Positions 1 to 7,414 of a DNA stretch of 64,000 bases are shown here, in pieces. Each line of letters starts with the position of its first letter. Positions within the stretch are counted from its first letter, which is position 1. The position numbers were made by a program, and so were the translations under genes. Under the pieces are notes generated by a model. It saw nothing but the letters and a program-made list of their open reading frames with translations. It had not been told where the DNA came from and searched no databases. Source of the DNA: Bacteroides pyogenes_A (GTDB lineage Bacteria > Bacteroidota > Bacteroidia > Bacteroidales > Bacteroidaceae); the NCBI RefSeq assembly GCF_048595595.1, contig NZ_CP184347.1. The stretch is one strand, 5' to 3'.

Positions 1-127
1 AAGCTCAGTTTTGAGTAATAATGATACGACCCTTTCTTTAATCTCTTAGGATGCTCAAACTTCAAATTAAAAGTTCATCTTTTCAAAAATTGAGTTTTGA
101 CGTATCTTCTTTTTTATTGATAAAGTA

Positions 128-910
128 TTAAAACGCATACCCGAACCCTACATTCAGATAGATGGGATACATGGCAAATGTAATGGTGTCGAATTCTTTC
201 TTGAAGATGTCATTCAATCCCCACGTGAGGTCTGCGTAAACATTCAGGTGCCTGAAAGCTTTCCATTCGCCTCCCAACTGCATTCCCCATTGGAATTTGC
301 GAAGATCTTCGGAGAAGTTGTAGGTTGCGATGCTTTCGCCACTGAAGTCTACCCGCGAACCGGTCTGGTCGGGAGTGCGAAGATGTCCCTCATATACATG
401 TCCGGAGAAGTTCCTTTCGATGAGGTAAGAGATGTAGGGACCTGCCGAAACCTTCCAACGTTTGCTTATTTTGTAGTTGGCAACAACCGGAAAGCTAAGG
501 TATGAGTTCTTCACCTGTGTTTTCACACCGCCTGTCCAAAGCCCTTCCAGCTCTCCGCCACTCGTATTGATCACTTTCATTCCGTAGTTTTTTACGGTGG
601 CTTCGGTAGTCATGGTTTTGTTTTCCAGTCGTGCTCCTACCGTCAATCCCCATTCGTTGTTAAACCATTTGGTAGCGTTCCCCTCGATGGAAATTGACAT
701 TCCCGGCGCATAGCTGTCTATTTTGCGTATTTCTTCGGGCAGAGGAAGAGGAGAGGTTCCTCCGATGCTGAATCCCGCTTTCATCTCATATTCCCATCCG
801 TGGAGCGATGCCCATATGATTCCTCTGGTTCTGTCTTCTTGGGCTTTTGCGGTAAAGGCAATCATCAGCAGCAATGCCGTGATGATGCCGGTGGAGGTAT
901 GTTTTTTCAT
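128..910 (-). CDS. Outer-membrane beta-barrel protein (porin-like), secreted
   Basis: The protein begins with a hydrophobic signal peptide ending in FTAKAQ and continues as alternating polar/aromatic strands. It closes with an aromatic residue (YLNVGFGYAF), as outer-membrane barrels do. I chose the ATG at 910 (MKKHTS...) because the longer reading from 934 puts a charged tail before the signal peptide and overlaps the upstream gene. At about 260 residues it resembles the PorT/OmpW-like small barrels common in Bacteroidetes; substrate unknown. It lies 13 bp downstream of a PCMD lipoprotein gene, probably in one operon. It could be a surface-assembly partner of that lipoprotein, but this is inference from position only. 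Confidence 0.75.
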   Translation of the reverse strand: MKKHTSTGIITALLLMIAFTAKAQEDRTRGIIWASLHGWEYEMKAGFSIGGTSPLPLPEEIRKIDSYAPGMSISIEGNATKWFNNEWGLTVGARLENKTMTTEATVKNYGMKVINTSGGELEGLWTGGVKTQVKNSYLSFPVVANYKISKRWKVSAGPYISYLIERNFSGHVYEGHLRTPDQTGSRVDFSGESIATYNFSEDLRKFQWGMQLGGEWKAFRHLNVYADLTWGLNDIFKKEFDTITFAMYPIYLNVGFGYAF

Positions 911-923
911 TTCTTTTGTCTTT

Positions 924-2054
924 TTATTTGTCACAGATAAGTTCCATTTCGTCTACGTAAAGCGTGCTCCCCACAGCTCCTTTGAAGTAAGCTCCGTCTG
1001 CGCTCGAAGAGAGCACGATGCTGATTTTGTATTTTCCTTCCTTTAATTTCTTCATATCAAGGTCTCTCCCTTTGACAGGTTTGAAAGGTAAGTTGAATGC
1101 CGTCCACTCTTCCGATTCAATAATGTCTTTGGGGTCGATTTGCGCTTTCATCACCAGCTTGTCGGATGTAAAGACATTGTCGCCGTCGAGCGTAAATGAA
1201 TTATTTCCGGCTTCGTACATGACGGCATACATATCGCATTTGTCTTTGATGCCGCTTTTAGGCTTCCCGTTTTCGGTGTATACTTCGCCGGCTTTATATT
1301 TGTAATATCCGCGTAACTCCAGCGGGCGTTTGTAGAATTGGTAGCCGAACTTTGTCGCTTTGCGGGGAGCTCTCAATGCGCTGCCCGGTTCGAAGGCTCC
1401 GATGAACAGACTGCCTGCGGCAATGTGCATGCCTACTGTTGCGCCGAGGCTGCCCGTATCGCAAGTGATTAATTTAACGGCTTTTCCTTTGTATCCGTGA
1501 GCCGTTTGTTGTGTCGGGTAATCTGTGTTCGTACTCGGCATTCCCGTGAGTTTATATCCCGGATTCCCGCTCGACCATTGCAATACTTTGGAGATTTCCT
1601 GTGAGGTTCCCCGATCGAACTCATAAAAGATGTCGTATGGCGTGTCGGCAGAGACGATTAATTTTTCAAAATGATAGGAGGTCGGCAATTCCGCAGGAAT
1701 CACATTGACTTTGTAGGTCGGTTGCCACTTCCCGTCCTCCGAGGTGACCGTAAAGTTTCGTGAATGGGGAGGGGTGCTGAAATCGTACGTTTTTTCCGTA
1801 TCGCCCCGTTCCCTCTTATCTACTTTCAGAGTGGCGCCCTGCGGATAGACAAACTTCAAGTTTTGTTTCGACAGGTCGGCTGCCTTGTGTACGTATATAT
1901 TGATTACTTTTGAGTCGGCATTGATGTCAACCAATTGTACATCGTTGCCAATGCAGGCGTCGATAGCCGCTTCCGAGTTCAATGCCTCATCCTGTATGCA
2001 CGATGCCGCGATTAATGGAATCAAGGCATACATAGCCAACTGTTTTGCTTTCAT
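924..2054 (-). CDS. PCMD-type surface lipoprotein
   Basis: A lipoprotein signal peptide with lipobox IAAS-Cys19 opens the protein. The middle holds an Ig-like segment (residues about 40-120). The C-terminal half carries the pattern of the PCMD (putative carbohydrate metabolism) domain, with LSSSADGAYFKGAVGSTLYVDEMEL near the end recognisable by its VDE core. PCMD proteins are common Bacteroidetes surface lipoproteins, often next to outer-membrane barrels or in glycan-linked loci; their biochemical activity is not settled. A -7 box lies 55 bp upstream (2109-2116). The gene probably forms a two-gene operon with the barrel protein at 128-910. Confidence 0.75.
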   Translation of the reverse strand: MKAKQLAMYALIPLIAASCIQDEALNSEAAIDACIGNDVQLVDINADSKVINIYVHKAADLSKQNLKFVYPQGATLKVDKRERGDTEKTYDFSTPPHSRNFTVTSEDGKWQPTYKVNVIPAELPTSYHFEKLIVSADTPYDIFYEFDRGTSQEISKVLQWSSGNPGYKLTGMPSTNTDYPTQQTAHGYKGKAVKLITCDTGSLGATVGMHIAAGSLFIGAFEPGSALRAPRKATKFGYQFYKRPLELRGYYKYKAGEVYTENGKPKSGIKDKCDMYAVMYEAGNNSFTLDGDNVFTSDKLVMKAQIDPKDIIESEEWTAFNLPFKPVKGRDLDMKKLKEGKYKISIVLSSSADGAYFKGAVGSTLYVDEMELICDK

Positions 2055-2108
2055 ACTCTTTTCTTTAAATTATATTTTTACTTCTCTATTTCGTTAGGAA
2101 TGAGGCTG

Positions 2109-2143
2109 CAAAGTTACGCTTATTTTTGAGAAGATATGCCAAA
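2109..2143 (-). promoter_or_regulatory. Bacteroides-type promoter of the PCMD lipoprotein gene
   Basis: On the minus strand TAACTTTG (plus 2109-2116) matches the -7 consensus TAnnTTTG. A TTTG (plus CAAA, 2140-2143) lies 23 bp upstream, slightly further than the usual 19-21. Confidence 0.5.
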
Positions 2144-2226
2144 ATAGCTGCTTATTCGAGAAAAACAACCATGCTGTATCGGTTTCGGCACATTGTAAGC
2201 CGGTATGGCAAGCATGGCGAAAGAGA

Positions 2227-2311
2227 AAAGTTTCCCACTGGGGAAACAAAAGTTTCCATACGGGGAAAATAAAGTTTCCCCAGTGGGAAACTTTTGTTTC
2301 AACGGTGGAAC
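2227..2311. repeat. Palindromic GTTTCCC/GGGAAAC repeat array, copy 1
   Basis: Three consecutive palindromic units of the form GTTTCC-n4-GGGAAAC are joined by AAA-rich spacers. The first unit has loop ACTG and the third has loop CAGT, so units 1 and 3 are reverse complements and the whole array can also fold as one long nested hairpin. An almost identical array lies at 44429-44520, between unrelated genes, so this is a dispersed element, not part of a gene. The array is truncated or diverges after about 2300, where the mobile element seems to start. Confidence 0.85.
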
Positions 2312-2440
2312 TATCAGAGGAAAGGGCATTAGAGAGAGGATGAGAGGTAAGTAAATGGAAATGAGAGGGATTTTCGCCATATCTCGGTGGTTTGCATTGA
2401 GGGATAAAGTGCAGAAAGCGTGGATTTATGCAGAAGTTCC

Positions 2441-2602
2441 GTTACCAAATCATTAGTCTGTCTTCAGAATGGTAACGAAGAAGAAAGAGAAGGTAACTGA
2501 CAGAAGAGTGTTCGGTAACTCATCTTTTCTCTATCACGGTGCTTATGCTTTGTATTACAATGTTTTGCGTAGCTGAAAACGCTTCGACAACGGGTAACTT
2601 TG
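2441..2602. promoter_or_regulatory. Left-end cluster of GGTAAC motifs overlapping the integrase promoter
   Basis: GGTAAC (either strand) occurs at 2441-2446, 2471-2476, 2492-2497, 2514-2519 and 2593-2598, and again at the far end of the element at 16374-16379 and 16399-16404. Clusters of a short motif at both ends beside an integrase suggest arm-type recombinase sites. The last left copy overlaps TAACTTTG (2595-2602), the likely -7 box of the integrase gene starting at 2622. The rest of 2312-2621 shows no gene. Confidence 0.5.
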
Positions 2603-2621
2603 CCCATAAAAACAGAAGCGT

Positions 2622-3851
2622 ATGCAAAGAGAAAAATTCAAGGTGTTGCTCTACCTGAAAAAGAGCGGATTGGACAAGTCGGGGCAAGCTCCAATCATGG
2701 GGCGGATAACGTACGGGCGAACCATGGCGCAGTTCAGTTGTAAGCTATCGTGCGACCCCGATTTGTGGAATGCTCGTGAGAGCAGACTGAACGGCAAGAG
2801 CCGTGAAGCGGTGGCAACGAACGGCAAGTTGGAACGCTTGCTTCTCTCGGTGCAGTCGGCTTATCGACTCCTTTGCGAGCGAGGTGCAGTCTTTACGGCA
2901 ACTGACATCAAGGAGCAGTTTCAAGGAAGTATGCAAAGCCAGACAACCTTCTTGGAGCGATACGACCGAATGGTCAAGGAGATGGAGCAAAAGGTGGGTA
3001 TAGAAATAAAGGCGACGACTTTAAACAGTTACTACACTACTCGTAAGCATCTGCAAGCCTTTATCTGTGAGAAGTACCACACGACAGATATTTCTTTCGG
3101 ACAGATAGAGGAAGATTTCTTGGAATGCTTGCAACATTATTCTGTTGGGAAGCTGGGGCATTCGCAAGGTCATTATCGTAAGATGGCTTTGGCGGTGAAG
3201 AAAGTCTGCCGCTTGGCGTATCGTGAGGGCTTGACAGAGCGACAACTATTCGCTCACGTAGAGATAGAACGAGGAGAGAACAAACAACCTCGTGCGTTGG
3301 ACAGAGCTTCATTGGATAAGTTGCAAGCCTTGATTTTTGAACCGCATGAAATAGAGTTGGAGACTGCTCGCAATCTCTTTCTCTTTTCTTGCTTTACGGG
3401 GGTCGCCTATTGCGATATGGTCGCCCTTGGTCGGGAGCATCTCTTTACGGACGATGAGGGGGCGTTGTGGCTGAAGTTCCGCAGACAAAAGACCGATACG
3501 CTTTGTCGTGTAAAGCTCTTGCCTGAAGCCGTACACTTGATAGAGCATTTTCAATCTGACGAACGAAACACGCTCTTTGCTCCCATTGCCTATTCGGCTT
3601 ATCTTACCCAAATCAAAGCCTTACAACTTCGGGCTGGCATTTCTATTCCCCTTTCGGCACATGTCGGGAGGCACACCTTTGCCACGCTAATAACATTGGA
3701 GCGAGGTGTTCCCATCGAGACGGTCAGCCGAATGCTGGGGCATAGCAACATCCAAACGACCGAACGATACGCCCACGTCACCCCGAAAAAGCTCTTCGAT
3801 GAGTTCGAGCGATTTCTCTCTTTCACCGAAAACTTAACCTTAACTCTATAA
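2622..3851 (+). CDS. Tyrosine recombinase / integrase 1
   Basis: This is a 409-residue site-specific recombinase of the Bacteroidetes conjugative/mobilizable-element type. It has an N-terminal Arm/SAM-like region (residues 1-220) and a C-terminal catalytic domain. Visible catalytic elements are the Lys in RRQKTD, the HVGRHTF box (His and Arg), the LGHSNIQTTERYAH box (His and the nucleophilic Tyr). The segment where the first catalytic Arg normally sits reads FTGVAYCDM without Arg, as also described for IntDOT-family enzymes. It ends 5 bp before a second recombinase gene, so the two are probably co-transcribed and may act together on one att site or in integration and excision. Confidence 0.93.
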   Translation: MQREKFKVLLYLKKSGLDKSGQAPIMGRITYGRTMAQFSCKLSCDPDLWNARESRLNGKSREAVATNGKLERLLLSVQSAYRLLCERGAVFTATDIKEQFQGSMQSQTTFLERYDRMVKEMEQKVGIEIKATTLNSYYTTRKHLQAFICEKYHTTDISFGQIEEDFLECLQHYSVGKLGHSQGHYRKMALAVKKVCRLAYREGLTERQLFAHVEIERGENKQPRALDRASLDKLQALIFEPHEIELETARNLFLFSCFTGVAYCDMVALGREHLFTDDEGALWLKFRRQKTDTLCRVKLLPEAVHLIEHFQSDERNTLFAPIAYSAYLTQIKALQLRAGISIPLSAHVGRHTFATLITLERGVPIETVSRMLGHSNIQTTERYAHVTPKKLFDEFERFLSFTENLTLTL

Positions 3852-3856
3852 GCCTT

Positions 3857-5020
3857 ATGCGTAGTACATTCAAAATTCTATTCTATATCAATAAGAATAA
3901 AACGAAAGCAGACGGCACAACAGCCATCCTTTGTCGTATTACTATTGATGGTTCAAACGTGGTAATAACCACAGGCGAAAGCATTGTTCCCCACGGTTGG
4001 TGTGCGAAGCGAGGAGAAACAACGGACAAGAAAACCAATCAACGCCTGAAAAACTTTCGGGAAGAAATCGAACAAGGTTACAATACTTTGCTCTACAAAT
4101 ATGGAGCAGTGAGTGCCGAGCTTCTGAAGAACTACTTACAAGGCATCGGACGGAATCCAACGACACTTCTTGCCCTTAGTACAGAGGAACTCAATGCCCA
4201 AAGAGAAAGCAAGAGTAAGGGAACGTATAGCAACAATCGAAGTTCCGATAAACAGCTCAATGCTTTTGTGCGAAATCGTGGCGAAGAGGATATTTCTCTA
4301 ACGGCTCTAACGATAGAGTTCTTTGATGATTATCGCTTCCATTTGAAGAAGGAAGGCTATGCCCCTGCAACGATAAACAAGCATCTCTGTTGGTTGAGTC
4401 GGTTGATGTATCGAGCCGTTGGTCAAGGGACTATCCGCTTCAATCCATTTGAGGGGATGAAGTATGAAGCCGTGGAGAATAAACCTCGTTTCCTAGGCAA
4501 AGGAGATATAGTTAAGCTCTTGGCATTCCCATTGCAAGACGAAGGAGCGGAACTAAGCCGAAGAATGTTTCTTTTCTCCGTCTTTACGGGTTTGGCATTT
4601 GCCGACTTACAGAGTTTGAGAGCTTCGCAAATCGAAACGAACAGCGATGGGAAACGATATATCCGCAAGGCACGCCAAAAGACAGAAGTCGAGAGCCTGA
4701 CACCATTGCATCCGATAGCGGAGCAGATACTTTCTCTCTACACAAAGGAGAAAAGCAAAGGAGACTACAAGATATTCCCCGATACTGTGAGCAAAGGTAA
4801 GCTGTCTTCTCACCTTAAAACCGTTGGCTTGGCGTGTGGCATTCGTACTCCGCTGACTTGGCATATGGCAAGACATAGCTTCGGTACGCTGACTTTGGAG
4901 GCAGGTATCCCGATAGAAAGCATTGCCAAGATGATGGGACATTCGTCCATTGCCAGCACGCAAATCTATGCTCAAATCACTGACCAAAAGATTGCAAGAG
5001 ATATGGAGAGGTTGATGTAA
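3857..5020 (+). CDS. Tyrosine recombinase / integrase 2
   Basis: A second 387-residue tyrosine recombinase follows directly after integrase 1. The N-terminal phage-integrase SAM-like region is followed by the catalytic domain with FTGLAFADL (first Arg position again occupied differently), ARQKTE (Lys), TWHMARHSFGT (His-x-x-Arg) and MGHSSIASTQIYAQ (His and Tyr). The two proteins share architecture but are clearly diverged, so this is not a recent duplication. Tandem recombinases are a common feature of Bacteroidetes mobilizable elements. Transcription should stop at the hairpin 5044-5070, which also ends the opposing defence operon. Confidence 0.92.
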   Translation: MRSTFKILFYINKNKTKADGTTAILCRITIDGSNVVITTGESIVPHGWCAKRGETTDKKTNQRLKNFREEIEQGYNTLLYKYGAVSAELLKNYLQGIGRNPTTLLALSTEELNAQRESKSKGTYSNNRSSDKQLNAFVRNRGEEDISLTALTIEFFDDYRFHLKKEGYAPATINKHLCWLSRLMYRAVGQGTIRFNPFEGMKYEAVENKPRFLGKGDIVKLLAFPLQDEGAELSRRMFLFSVFTGLAFADLQSLRASQIETNSDGKRYIRKARQKTEVESLTPLHPIAEQILSLYTKEKSKGDYKIFPDTVSKGKLSSHLKTVGLACGIRTPLTWHMARHSFGTLTLEAGIPIESIAKMMGHSSIASTQIYAQITDQKIARDMERLM

Positions 5021-5040
5021 CGATAGGTGTAGTATACAAT

Positions 5041-5158
5041 AGAAAAAGAGCCTGAGCTCTAGGCTCTTTTGATGAGACTTCATAAGTCACGACATAGGGT
5101 TATGTGTGTGAAAAATATTTGAGCTCTATACCCTATGCTTGTTTGGGGCATACATCTA
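5041..5158 (-). ncRNA. Candidate DRT3 non-coding RNA with CACACACA template loop
   Basis: Read on the minus strand, the space between the drt3b stop codon and a terminator holds a compact structured segment. CATAGGGT (minus strand, at 5137-5130) pairs with ACCCTATG (5100-5093), giving an 8-bp stem around a 29-nt loop. The loop contains CACACACA (5110-5103) just before the closing arm. The terminator hairpin follows, and its loop repeats the GAGCTC found in the template loop (5054-5059 and 5121-5126), which would allow loop-loop contact. DRT3 systems are known to include an ncRNA; as I recall recent work, Drt3a copies an ACACAC stretch of it into poly(GT). No separate promoter is visible, so it is probably processed from the operon transcript; the exact 5' end is unknown. 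Confidence 0.75.
5044..5070. terminator. Bidirectional terminator between integrase 2 and the DRT3 ncRNA
   Basis: AAAAGAGCCT (5044-5053) and AGGCTCTTTT (5061-5070) form a perfect 10-bp stem with a 7-nt loop, and T runs lie on both sides. It can end transcripts from the integrases (plus) and from the defence operon (minus). Confidence 0.85.
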
Positions 5159-7414
5159 TCAAGAATAAACTTCTTGACTGATTTTTGCGTTTAGTTCCTT
5201 CGTAATATCAATGCTTGTCCATTTTGTAAACATGTATCTCTGCTCTTTCATATAATTAACAATCTGCTGTCCTTCTGCTCTTGAAACACCTACAGCTTGA
5301 AGAAATTTTATTCTCTTACTCGGATAAATATAAGGACAAGCAGCCATATCTAGTGCAAATATAATATATTCAGCAGATATATATCTTCTATTAGCAGGTA
5401 TTTCATTTATCTTTTTCAGAGCGTGGTCAACAATAAGATTCTTTAGATCTATAAACTGTTTCACATTACCGAAGTAATATACCAGAATTGTAACTGCTAA
5501 CATATTCAACTTCGGGAATGTTTTTATCGTTCTATCGTTGTTATACCTTATTCTAAGATATCGTTCTATTTCAAGTAGGGACAAATGGTATTTGCTATTC
5601 ATACTGCGTAGTATGATTAAGAAATATAATGTTTCTAGCTGGACATTGTCATCCATGGGGGCTGTTTGTAGTACTACGCTTATTTCATCTCGCATCTTCT
5701 TGAACACTATCTCACGAGTGTATTCGGTAAAACGATGAACTATTGATTTATTCTTGCCTACCCTCAAACTATAATTATTGTCCAAATAAATCAAAATAAT
5801 ATTTAGAATTTGCATTACCTTGAGAGTCGTGTTAATACGTTTGCTGTTCGCATAGAGGAAGAAAACTGCATCAAGAATATTAAAAAGGTATTTCGACAAA
5901 ACCTTTTCAAGTTGTCTTCTTTTCTTTTCTACTTGTGGATATAAATCCCTTAAATTCAAATCAACTGCCGATAAGCACAGGACTTTATAGTATCCATCAA
6001 GCTTTTTCAGGTTTCTCTCTAGTCGAATGGCTAAGCGAGCCATTGTGTAGTTGAGGACATCTTTAGCTTCTACATTATTGGCAGATACAATAGCCTTAAA
6101 TCGTTTATTGAAATCAGTTGCATTTAAGCGAAAATAAATATCAGTAGTTAAACAACTGAGCGTTTTTTCACGATCAATCTTTAGAAGTTGCTCCTCTGCT
6201 TCCATTGATGTGTCCTGTTCTGTTTCTTCTATTTCTTCTTCAATAGATTGATCAGATTCAGGTTCGTTGGTATATAGTTTGATAGTATCATTGAGTAAAC
6301 TGTCTATCGCAATTTTTGTTTTTGTTATATCTGTAACAAAAGGACGTTCAAGAGTCTTACTCTTTTCTTGACTAAGACTCAACTTAAACTCTTTTAGATA
6401 CATTTGAAATAGCTGTTCGGCATCAACCTTAACAGCTTCGCTATTGTAGAAAAAGAAATAATCATCCACATAGCGATAACATTCATAATCCACTTTGTTT
6501 CGGTAACCTTTTTCATATAATTGCTGCTCTACCATTTGATCAACATGTTGCATAATAACTTCTGCAAATATGCGTGAACACTCTGGTCCAATGACTATGC
6601 CATTTGTTTCGTTATAGTTCATCTCTTGCATCATCTTATCCCATAATGCACCAACGGATCCATCACACTTACCTTCAAATGTGTCTTTATATATGTCCAC
6701 ACCACCACTAATTGCCCAAGCTATTGAATGCGTATATATACTGTCGAAGCAGTTCTGTACATCCATCTTTAGTAGATGAGAGAACTTCTTTTCAGCACGC
6801 TGATATCTATAATCTTCATAGAATTTATAGATATTAGTGTATTGTTTATAGCTAAAGAATGTTTTTAGATTCTCATATTCGTTGAAGTACATTTCCATTT
6901 TATCTGTTTTCTTTCCCATAAGCACGTGATGGAGCCGATCTTTATAATAAAAATAACAAGCTACTTTATTGGGGTATCTTATGGAAAAATTACTTTTAGA
7001 ACAGAGATATATGATGGTATCCTTATATCTGTTGTATAAATCAACCACTTTAATTTGATTGGCAGGATGTATCAATGAAAGATATCTATGTTTCAGAGGT
7101 TTGTGCTGTATGCTATATACGAATGGAATACGTTTGAGGTCATGTGTTCTGAGCTCCAAAGAGTTCCTACCTTCGAATTCAGAAATCTTTCGGCAAAAGA
7201 TTATAGCCAACACACCCAATATACCTTTGTCGTCTGTTCTATTCCAATGTAATGTATCTTGCCCTTCTCTACCTATTTCTATCCAGATACCATTACGCAC
7301 TAGAAATCGATAAAAGTAACGATTACTAAAAATCAATGGAAGTTCGTATGGTAGTACATCCGAGAATACTACTCGTTCTTTCTTGTAGCGAAGTCTGATT
7401 TTCTTTCTTCTCAT
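5159..7414 (-). CDS. drt3b: Antiviral reverse transcriptase, Drt3b-type (second RT of DRT3)
   Basis: This large RT (about 750 residues) has palm motif A at KMDVQNCFDS (Asp220 counted from the 7420 ATG), a motif-B-like GIVIGPECSR (residues 274-283) and motif C YRYVDD (YVDD 317-320). About 400 residues of helical, non-RT sequence follow. It lacks maturase, endonuclease and diversity-generating features. The ATG at 7414 overlaps the stop of the upstream RT as ATGA, so I prefer it to the in-frame ATG at 7420. Pairing with a smaller RT in one operon and with an adjacent ncRNA is the defining layout of DRT3, where the long partner is Drt3b (class UG8). As I recall, Drt3b makes the second DNA strand without a nucleic-acid template. 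The gene is visibly more A+T-rich than the chromosomal flanks. Confidence 0.85.
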   Translation of the reverse strand: MRRKKIRLRYKKERVVFSDVLPYELPLIFSNRYFYRFLVRNGIWIEIGREGQDTLHWNRTDDKGILGVLAIIFCRKISEFEGRNSLELRTHDLKRIPFVYSIQHKPLKHRYLSLIHPANQIKVVDLYNRYKDTIIYLCSKSNFSIRYPNKVACYFYYKDRLHHVLMGKKTDKMEMYFNEYENLKTFFSYKQYTNIYKFYEDYRYQRAEKKFSHLLKMDVQNCFDSIYTHSIAWAISGGVDIYKDTFEGKCDGSVGALWDKMMQEMNYNETNGIVIGPECSRIFAEVIMQHVDQMVEQQLYEKGYRNKVDYECYRYVDDYFFFYNSEAVKVDAEQLFQMYLKEFKLSLSQEKSKTLERPFVTDITKTKIAIDSLLNDTIKLYTNEPESDQSIEEEIEETEQDTSMEAEEQLLKIDREKTLSCLTTDIYFRLNATDFNKRFKAIVSANNVEAKDVLNYTMARLAIRLERNLKKLDGYYKVLCLSAVDLNLRDLYPQVEKKRRQLEKVLSKYLFNILDAVFFLYANSKRINTTLKVMQILNIILIYLDNNYSLRVGKNKSIVHRFTEYTREIVFKKMRDEISVVLQTAPMDDNVQLETLYFLIILRSMNSKYHLSLLEIERYLRIRYNNDRTIKTFPKLNMLAVTILVYYFGNVKQFIDLKNLIVDHALKKINEIPANRRYISAEYIIFALDMAACPYIYPSKRIKFLQAVGVSRAEGQQIVNYMKEQRYMFTKWTSIDITKELNAKISQEVYS

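Noticed and set aside
2227..2311. CRISPR array
   Set aside because: The units are palindromes a few bases apart with A-rich joins, no unique 30-40 bp spacers, and no cas genes lie nearby.
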